From Pseudomonadota bacterium (GTDB lineage: Bacteria > Desulfobacterota > Anaeroferrophillalia > Anaeroferrophillales > Tharpellaceae), in NCBI GenBank assembly GCA_015486505.1, contig WFRP01000083.1:1-19946 (forward strand): 19,946 nt of DNA. The letters are read 5' to 3'. The translations under genes and the position numbers were made by a program. Under the pieces are notes generated by a model. The model did not search any database and was not told where the DNA came from. It worked only from the letters and a program-made list of their open reading frames with translations. This document shows, one piece after another, positions 14,992 to 19,946 of the stretch. The number at the start of each line of letters is the position of its first letter. The stretch's first letter is position 1.

Positions 14992-15027
14992 AAAAAACAA
15001 CTCTGAAATAAAAAAACAACTCTGAAA
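14992..15027. promoter_or_regulatory. Two perfect 17-nt direct repeats upstream of the por operon
   Basis: AAAAAACAACTCTGAAA occurs at 14992-15008 and again at 15011-15027, 19 nt start to start. They are 57-92 nt upstream of the porC ATG, where an activator or repressor would bind. No convincing sigma-70 promoter was seen beside them. The rest of the gap 14936-15300 holds only the hairpin at 15247-15270. Confidence 0.4.
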
Positions 15028-15246
15028 ATTTTGAAAGTCTAAATTTATTCTCTATAAATTCGGTTTTACGGCACACTGGATACAATGCTGGAAAATAAAA
15101 GTGAAGTATTTATTGAGATAAAGGGCTAAAATTAATGAAAAATAATTTTCAGGATAAGTTTTTCCCAAAGTCGGCAAGTGTAAAATCCGGCACTGGTTCC
15201 GGTTCGACGCCCGTGAATCAGGTGGGGCGGTGGTTTTTCGAAGCGC

Positions 15247-15270
15247 TTATTTCGAAGCGTTTCGAAATAA
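15247..15270 (-). terminator. Hairpin after recR, possible end of the mutase operon transcript
   Basis: TTATTTCGAA (15247-15256) and TTCGAAATAA (15261-15270) form a perfect 10-bp stem with a 4-nt loop, 31 nt past the recR stop. A further TTCGAA lies at 15237. No T tract follows on the minus strand, so it may be an RNA-stabilising or Rho-linked structure and not a true intrinsic terminator. Confidence 0.35.
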
Positions 15271-15300
15271 TATTCCCGACCCGCTTTCTTTGCAACGGCA

Positions 15301-15900
15301 TCAGAGAGGCCCGCGGCCGTCAAGAGACTTGCGGATGGTCACCGGGTCCATATATTCGAGATCGGCGCCCACCGGCAAACCGCAGGCCGGACGGCTGAGC
15401 CGTACCCCCAAGGGCTTAAGGATTTTACTTAAAAGCAGGGCCGTGGCATTCCCTTCAACCGTCGGGTTGGTCGCGATTACCACTTCGCTGATCCGCTGTT
15501 GCACGACCAGATCTTTAAGTTTTTCCAAGCGCAGGTCTTCCGGCCCCAAACCCTGCAGCGGTGCGAGATTACCGTGGAGAACAAAATAGCGCCCGCGAAA
15601 TGCGCCGCTGTTTTCGATTGAAGCGGCATCGGCCGGATATTCGACGACACAGAGCTGATGGGCTTCACGATGCGGATCCTGACATATAGCACAGGGATCA
15701 CGTTCGGTCAAATTCTGACAAAAAGAGCAGAGCACCAGACGTTTTTTGACATCGAGAATCGCTTCCGCGAGCTTTCCGGCATCACTATCCGGCATCCGCA
15801 CCATATGAAATGCCAAACGGGCCGCAGTCTTGCGGCCGATGCCGGGGAGCTTTTTCAACTGCTCAATCAGCCCGTTCAGCGAATCCGGATAACCATTCAT
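15301..15900 (-). CDS. recR: Recombination mediator protein RecR
   Basis: The 199-aa protein has the normal RecR length and layout: helix-hairpin-helix KLPGIGRKTAARLAF (17-31), a four-cysteine zinc finger (C58, C61, C70, C73) and a Toprim domain (about 81-177) with CVVEYPAD and ATNPTVEGNATA. With RecO it loads RecA on gapped DNA. The start is the ATG at 15900, preceded by CAGGAT; the frame is open to 16260, but that extension is mce read in another frame. recR usually follows dnaX and ybaB; here it is last behind a metabolic operon, 55 nt after mce. Confidence 0.93.
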   Translation of the reverse strand: MNGYPDSLNGLIEQLKKLPGIGRKTAARLAFHMVRMPDSDAGKLAEAILDVKKRLVLCSFCQNLTERDPCAICQDPHREAHQLCVVEYPADAASIENSGAFRGRYFVLHGNLAPLQGLGPEDLRLEKLKDLVVQQRISEVVIATNPTVEGNATALLLSKILKPLGVRLSRPACGLPVGADLEYMDPVTIRKSLDGRGPL

Positions 15901-15955
15901 CAAATAATCATCCTGAAGTAGCTGCCCTGAAGAATGAACCCAGCATAAAGGAACC

Positions 15956-16357
15956 TTAACCCTTCTGGGAAAGTTCGGTGAGAACCCCTTTTGAGGTTTT
16001 CGGGTGGATAAAGGCGATCTTGGCCCCGTGCGCGCCGGTGCGGGGAACCTCATCGACGAGACGGGCGCCCTCATCCTTGAGCCGTTTGAGTTCGGCTTCA
16101 ATGTCGTCGGTCGCATAACAGATATGATGAATGCCTTCGCCCTTTTTCTCAAGATGTTTGGCGACCGCGGATTCCGGACTGGTCGGGCAGACCAGCTCAA
16201 TATGGGTTTCGCCAATTTCAAAAAAGGCAACCTTAACCTTCTGGTCGGCAACCTCTTCAATCCCGAGAAACTTCATCCCCATCATGTCACGATAGAATTT
16301 AGCGGTTTCGTCGATATCCTTAACCGCGATACCAATATGATCAATTTTCTGCAACAT
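15956..16357 (-). CDS. mce: Methylmalonyl-CoA epimerase
   Basis: The 133-aa VOC-superfamily metalloenzyme interconverts (S)- and (R)-methylmalonyl-CoA. Likely metal ligands, by comparison with the Propionibacterium enzyme, are H7 (KIDHIGIAV), H77 (GIHHICY) and E128 (LTELS). Its place between meaB and recR, with the mutase upstream, agrees with the call. The ATG at 16357 has AGGAG 8 nt upstream and lies 13 nt after the meaB stop. Confidence 0.92.
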   Translation of the reverse strand: MLQKIDHIGIAVKDIDETAKFYRDMMGMKFLGIEEVADQKVKVAFFEIGETHIELVCPTSPESAVAKHLEKKGEGIHHICYATDDIEAELKRLKDEGARLVDEVPRTGAHGAKIAFIHPKTSKGVLTELSQKG

Positions 16358-16370
16358 CTTATTTTCTCCT

Positions 16371-17297
16371 TTATTTCATTCCGAGACCGGCAAAAATTTC
16401 GTCAACCCCGTCCATCGGGGTAATCTTTTTGGCGGCAACCCGCTTGACGATTTCATCATAGTCAGTCATGGCAACCGAGCGCGCCATAATGCTGTCAAGC
16501 AGGTAGGCCCGCAGCTCACTTTCGGCTTTTTCCGTGATTTTTTTCTGAATCAGGCCGCTGGCAACCACCCGGTCACCGTGAGCGTAAATACCTTGAACCA
16601 GTTCATCAATCCCGCTATCATCAACCGCCACCGTGCGAAAAATTTCCGGCTTTTCCTTATCTTTAATCATATCGAGCATCGCCCGAAGTTCACTGACCAG
16701 TTTGTCGGCCCCATCCCGGTCAGCCTTGTTGACCGCAAAGACATCGGCAATTTCCATAACTCCGGCCTTGGCAATCTGCACCGAATCACCAAGTCCGGGA
16801 ACCATCACCACTACCGTGGTTTTGGCAATGCGGACAATATCAACCTCATCCTGGCCGACGCCGACGGTTTCGATAATAATAACATCCTTGCCTGAGGCAT
16901 CCATCAGATGCATAACATCAACCGCGCTTTTACTCAAACCGCCCAAGTGACTGCGGGTCGCCATACTGCGGATAAACACCCCGTCATCCAGAGCGTGCTG
17001 CTGCATCCGAATCCGGTCGCCGAGAATGGCGCCGCCGGAAAACGGGCTTGAGGGATCAACCGCGATGACCCCGACCGTCTTGCCCTGCTGCCGGAGTTTG
17101 CAGATAATTTTATCGGTCAGGGTGCTTTTCCCGGCCCCGGGCGGACCGGTAATTCCCAGAAGATAGGCGCTGCCGGTCTTCGGGTAGATCTCTTTGAGCA
17201 GCTCCCTTTTTCCCGGCCGGTCATTCTCAACCACGGTAATCGCCTTGGCCAGCGGTCGGACTTTACCGGCTAAAAGACCGGCGACTAAATCTTTCAA
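16371..17297 (-). CDS. meaB: MeaB/ArgK-type GTPase, methylmalonyl-CoA mutase chaperone
   Basis: The 308-aa G3E-family GTPase protects and reloads the B12 cofactor of methylmalonyl-CoA mutase. It shows Walker A GPPGAGKS (51-58), a VDPSSPFSGGAILGDRIRM segment (80-98), switch region ETVGVGQ (143-149) and base-recognition NKAD (190-193). The start appears to be TTG at 17297, with AAGGG about 6 nt upstream and no ATG option in frame. It lies 22 nt after the small mutase subunit. Confidence 0.93.
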   Translation of the reverse strand: MKDLVAGLLAGKVRPLAKAITVVENDRPGKRELLKEIYPKTGSAYLLGITGPPGAGKSTLTDKIICKLRQQGKTVGVIAVDPSSPFSGGAILGDRIRMQQHALDDGVFIRSMATRSHLGGLSKSAVDVMHLMDASGKDVIIIETVGVGQDEVDIVRIAKTTVVVMVPGLGDSVQIAKAGVMEIADVFAVNKADRDGADKLVSELRAMLDMIKDKEKPEIFRTVAVDDSGIDELVQGIYAHGDRVVASGLIQKKITEKAESELRAYLLDSIMARSVAMTDYDEIVKRVAAKKITPMDGVDEIFAGLGMK

Positions 17298-17319
17298 ACT
17301 TGAACCCTTTTTCGCTTCT

Positions 17320-17718
17320 TTAAGCTAGGTTAACATTATCTTTGATAAAAGCGATGGTATCTTCGGTCGAAGTTCCGGGCCGAAAAATTGCCGCGATCCC
17401 TGCGGCTTTCAAACCGGCGATATCTTCATCGGGGATAATTCCGCCGCCGAAAACCAGGACATCACCGGCCCCTTTTTCTTTGAGCAGAGCAACGACTTTA
17501 GGAAAAAGTTTATTATGGGCGCCGGAGAGACAACTTAAACCGATACTGTCGACATCTTCCTGAACCGCAGTCGCGACAATCTGTTCCGGAGTCTGGCGGA
17601 TTCCGGTGTAAATAACCTCCATTCCGGCATCACGCAAAGCCCGGGAAACCACTTTGGCCCCACGGTCGTGACCGTCAAGGCCGGGTTTGGCCACCAATAC
17701 TTTAATTTTTTTATCCAT
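17320..17718 (-). CDS. mcmA2: Methylmalonyl-CoA mutase, B12-binding small subunit
   Basis: The 132-aa stand-alone cobalamin-binding domain has the DxHxxG motif (D15, H17, G20 in LDGHDRG). H17 is the predicted lower ligand to cobalt. LSCLSGAH (about 61-68) and VFGGGIIP (about 88-95) are the other cobalamin-contact loops. It complements the large subunit, which lacks this domain. The ATG at 17718 follows AGGAG at 7 nt. The 172-nt gap to the large subunit is filled by a palindromic repeat. Confidence 0.94.
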   Translation of the reverse strand: MDKKIKVLVAKPGLDGHDRGAKVVSRALRDAGMEVIYTGIRQTPEQIVATAVQEDVDSIGLSCLSGAHNKLFPKVVALLKEKGAGDVLVFGGGIIPDEDIAGLKAAGIAAIFRPGTSTEDTIAFIKDNVNLA

Positions 17719-17756
17719 TTCACAACTCCTGACCCGGCTCGCGCCGGTAGCAATTT

Positions 17757-17872
17757 TAGTGCCTTACAGGTTATCTCTTGTTCAAAAAAACAAGAAATAA
17801 CCTGATAAGAGTACTTATTTGCGGACCAAAAAGGCTCGATTGGGTTGCGGGGATTATTCCCGCATTAGAGCC
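17757..17872 (-). repeat. Repeat block C: near-perfect palindromic unit between mutase subunits
   Basis: The unit at 17757-17822 has arms CTTACAGGTTATCTCTTGTT (17763-17782) and AACAAGAAATAACCTGATAAG (17789-17809), the most symmetric copy in the window. A remnant right end (TTCCCGCATTAGAGCC) lies at 17857-17872. The transcript would fold into a long hairpin between the two subunit genes. Confidence 0.8.
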
Positions 17873-17890
17873 TGTTTACTGTTTTAATCT

Positions 17891-19558
17891 CTAACCTTCA
17901 ACATACTCACCGAAAACTTCTCGTAAGACGCCGCAGACTTCACCTAACGTGGCGTAGGTTTTAACCGCAGCAACAATCGCCGGTAGCAAATTGTCTCCGG
18001 ATTGAGCCACCTGCCGCAACTCTTTCAAGGAATCGGCAACCGCCTGCCCGTCACGTTTGGCCTTCATCGCTTTAAGGCTGGCCAACTGCTCTAATTCCAT
18101 CTCTTTTTTAATCCGCAGAAGATTTTCGGGCGCCGCCTCTGCGATAGTAAACTTGTTAACTCCGACAATCACCTGCTCACCGGTCTCAACCGACTTCTGA
18201 TAAGCATAAGCGCTGTCACCAATCTCCTGCTGCATATAACCGGCTTCAATTGCCTTGACAACGCCGCCCATACTATCGATTTTCTCGATATATTCGAGCG
18301 CCTTGGCCTCAATTTCCCTGGTCATTGATTCAACCAGATAGGAACCCGCCAGGGGATCAATCGAATCTGCGACCCCGCTTTCGTGGGCGATAATTTGCTG
18401 GGTGCGCAGGGCGATACGCACGGAATCTTCAGTCGGAAGGCAAAGCGCCTCATCCCGGGAATTGGTATGCAGAGAGTTGGTCCCCCCTAAAACCGCGGCC
18501 AGGGCCTGCATAGTGACGCGCACCACGTTGTTATCAGGCTGCTGCGCCGTCAGGCTGCAGCCGGCGGTTTGTGTGTGGAAACGCATCATCATCGATGAAG
18601 CTTTTTGGGCGCCGAAGCGCTCTTTCATCAGTTTGGCCCACAGGCGGCGCGCCGCCCGGAATTTGGCCACTTCTTCAAGAAAGTTGTTATGAACATTGAA
18701 AAAAAACGACAGACGCTTGGCAAAAGAATCGACATCAAGGCCGGTTTTGACTGCGGCATCAACATAAGCCAGGCCGTCAGCCAGGGTGAACGCGACTTCC
18801 TGCACCGCCGAGGAACCGGCTTCGCGGATATGATAACCGCTGATACTGATGGTATTCCAGTTGGGGACGTTATCCTTGCAATAGGAAAAAATATCGGTGA
18901 TTATCTTCATCGAGGGTTTCGGCGGGAAGATATAGGTGCCCCGGGCGAAATACTCTTTCAAGACATCATTTTGAATCGTGCCGCGCAGTTTGTCGGAACT
19001 GACCCCCTGCTTTTCGGCAACCGCGATATACATCGCCAGCAAGACCGCGGCCGGGGCGTTAATCGTCATCGAGGTACTGACCTTATCAAGGGCAATCTTG
19101 TCGAAAAGAATCTCCATATCCGCCAGTGAATCAATCGCCACCCCGACTTTGCCGACTTCCCCGTCGGAGAGTTCGTGATCGGAATCATAACCGATCTGAG
19201 TCGGCAGATCAAAGGCGACACTCAAGCCGGTCTGGCCCTGTTCGAGAAGATAGCGATAGCGCTCATTGGTCTGGCGGGCGGAGCCGAAACCGGCATACTG
19301 GCGCATCGTCCAGAAGCGGGCCCGGTACATTGTCGGTTGCACCCCGCGGGTGAAAGGAAATTCCCCCGGGAAACCCACATCTTCATTATAATCAATCCCC
19401 TCAACATCCGCCGGTGTAAAAAGTCGCTTCATCTCAATGCCGGAAGTTGTGGTAAAATTTTCTTTCCGCTCCGGAAACCGGGCCAAAGCTTTTTCAACCA
19501 CCCCTTCCCACTGAACCTGACGCTCAGCCAAACGGTCTTTATTCTCGGAACAACTCAT
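17891..19558 (-). CDS. mcmA1: Methylmalonyl-CoA mutase, catalytic large subunit
   Basis: The 555-aa TIM-barrel subunit carries the acyl-CoA site; the B12 domain is on a separate protein. Residues matching the Propionibacterium enzyme are Y78 (PTMYRAR), Y88 (RQYAGFG), R206 (YFARGTYIF) and H243 (SGYHIREAG). Y88 and R206 point to methylmalonyl-CoA; isobutyryl-CoA mutases have Phe and Gln there. It interconverts succinyl-CoA and (R)-methylmalonyl-CoA by radical rearrangement. The ATG at 19558 has GAGGTG 5 nt upstream. It is the first gene of the cluster running to recR. Confidence 0.95.
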   Translation of the reverse strand: MSCSENKDRLAERQVQWEGVVEKALARFPERKENFTTTSGIEMKRLFTPADVEGIDYNEDVGFPGEFPFTRGVQPTMYRARFWTMRQYAGFGSARQTNERYRYLLEQGQTGLSVAFDLPTQIGYDSDHELSDGEVGKVGVAIDSLADMEILFDKIALDKVSTSMTINAPAAVLLAMYIAVAEKQGVSSDKLRGTIQNDVLKEYFARGTYIFPPKPSMKIITDIFSYCKDNVPNWNTISISGYHIREAGSSAVQEVAFTLADGLAYVDAAVKTGLDVDSFAKRLSFFFNVHNNFLEEVAKFRAARRLWAKLMKERFGAQKASSMMMRFHTQTAGCSLTAQQPDNNVVRVTMQALAAVLGGTNSLHTNSRDEALCLPTEDSVRIALRTQQIIAHESGVADSIDPLAGSYLVESMTREIEAKALEYIEKIDSMGGVVKAIEAGYMQQEIGDSAYAYQKSVETGEQVIVGVNKFTIAEAAPENLLRIKKEMELEQLASLKAMKAKRDGQAVADSLKELRQVAQSGDNLLPAIVAAVKTYATLGEVCGVLREVFGEYVEG

Positions 19559-19623
19559 AAATTCACCTCATCTAAAATAGGTAACCTGTGCCAAAAAACT
19601 GCTCTTGACGATACATATAATCC

Positions 19624-19946
19624 TAATGCGGGAACAAACCCCGCACCCCAAACAGGGCTTTGTAGCCCGCAAATAAGTACTCTTATCAGAACATTTTCTT
19701 GTTTTTTCAAACCGAAAATAACCTGTAAGGTACTAATGCGGGAACAGACCCGCAACCCAAACGGAGCCTTGCGGCCCGCACCCAGGGGCAATCCGCTGGT
19801 CGCACCCCAAGGGCACTTCCGTTGGGCGCAAATAAGTACTCTTATCAGAACATTTTCTTGTTTTTACAGTTGAAAAAAGCTGTCGAAAAAAACAAGAAAA
19901 TAACCTGTAAGGTACTAATGCGGGAACAAACCCGCAACCCAAACGG
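19624..19946 (+). repeat. Repeat block D: two palindromic units plus spacer modules, to window edge
   Basis: The stretch 19559-19946 has no gene. It holds a partial right end (19624-19632), a spacer with GGGCTTTGTAGCCC, a full unit at 19669-19742, spacer modules CCCAGGGGCAATCCGCTGG and CACCCCAAGGGCACTTCC (about 19779-19829), and a longer full unit at 19828-19924 with extra ACAGTTGAAAAAAGCTGT in its loop, itself a small inverted repeat. The next spacer starts at 19925 and runs off the window, so the array probably continues. Any mutase promoter must lie in 19559-19623; I did not find a convincing one. Confidence 0.8.

Noticed and set aside
15135..15398. Small ORFs in both strands of the gap between recR and porC
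   Set aside because: Low-complexity translation, overlap with recR, and no convincing ribosome-binding site.
15901..16260. N-terminal extension of the recR reading frame
   Set aside because: It overlaps mce entirely in another frame, is rich in Arg/Pro/Ser with no family similarity, and RecR is complete from 15900.
19175..19873. Plus-strand open frame of 232 codons
   Set aside because: Its first half is antisense to the mutase and its second half is translated repeat sequence.

Overview
The window looks like the chromosome of an anaerobic, heterotrophic bacterium, most likely a Desulfobacterota (Deltaproteobacteria) sulfate reducer or syntroph. This is inferred from gene content: a four-subunit, oxygen-sensitive pyruvate:ferredoxin oxidoreductase fused in one operon with NuoE/NuoF/HoxU-like NADH modules, a heteromeric B12-dependent methylmalonyl-CoA mutase set (propionyl-CoA/succinyl-CoA interconversion), and an AMP-forming acyl-CoA synthetase. 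No rRNA, tRNA or CRISPR was seen, so the taxonomy is not proven. Nearly all genes lie on the minus strand.

Layout, left to right. (1) 1-2700, accessory: the N-terminal 406 codons of a SNF2/RapA-type DEAH helicase resembling DISARM DrmD, cut by the window edge, and an AAA_14/DUF4143 ATPase with a good sigma-70 promoter buried in a palindromic operator. (2) 2700-3257: mosaic repeats. (3) 3258-6495: phoH (PIN-PhoH ATPase) and an acyl-CoA synthetase, 31 nt apart. (4) 6496-8430: a second AAA_14/DUF4143 ATPase bracketed by palindromic repeats, plus a 15-codon relic of a third ATPase. (5) 8431-8700: a small plus-strand unit with its own promoter, a 37-aa cysteine-rich ORF, an RNA hairpin and a strong intrinsic terminator. 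(6) 8796-14935: operon porC-porD-porA-porB-nuoE-nuoF-hoxU-like. (7) 15301-19558: methylmalonyl-CoA mutase large subunit, small B12-binding subunit, meaB, mce and recR. (8) 19559-19946: more repeats.

How the genes fit together. The Por-Nuo operon would oxidise pyruvate to acetyl-CoA and CO2 and may pass the electrons to NAD+ through the HoxEFU-like module. The mutase, epimerase and MeaB chaperone interconvert succinyl-CoA and methylmalonyl-CoA, supplying or draining propionyl-CoA. The acyl-CoA synthetase activates an organic acid. Together these suit an organism living on propionate, pyruvate or fatty acids.

The less ordinary parts are the dispersed palindromic (MITE-like) repeat, which supplies the last codons of one ATPase and abuts the truncation of another; the small cysteine-rich unit; and a TGAGT-N6-ACTC palindrome that surrounds the -10 box of two unrelated promoters.
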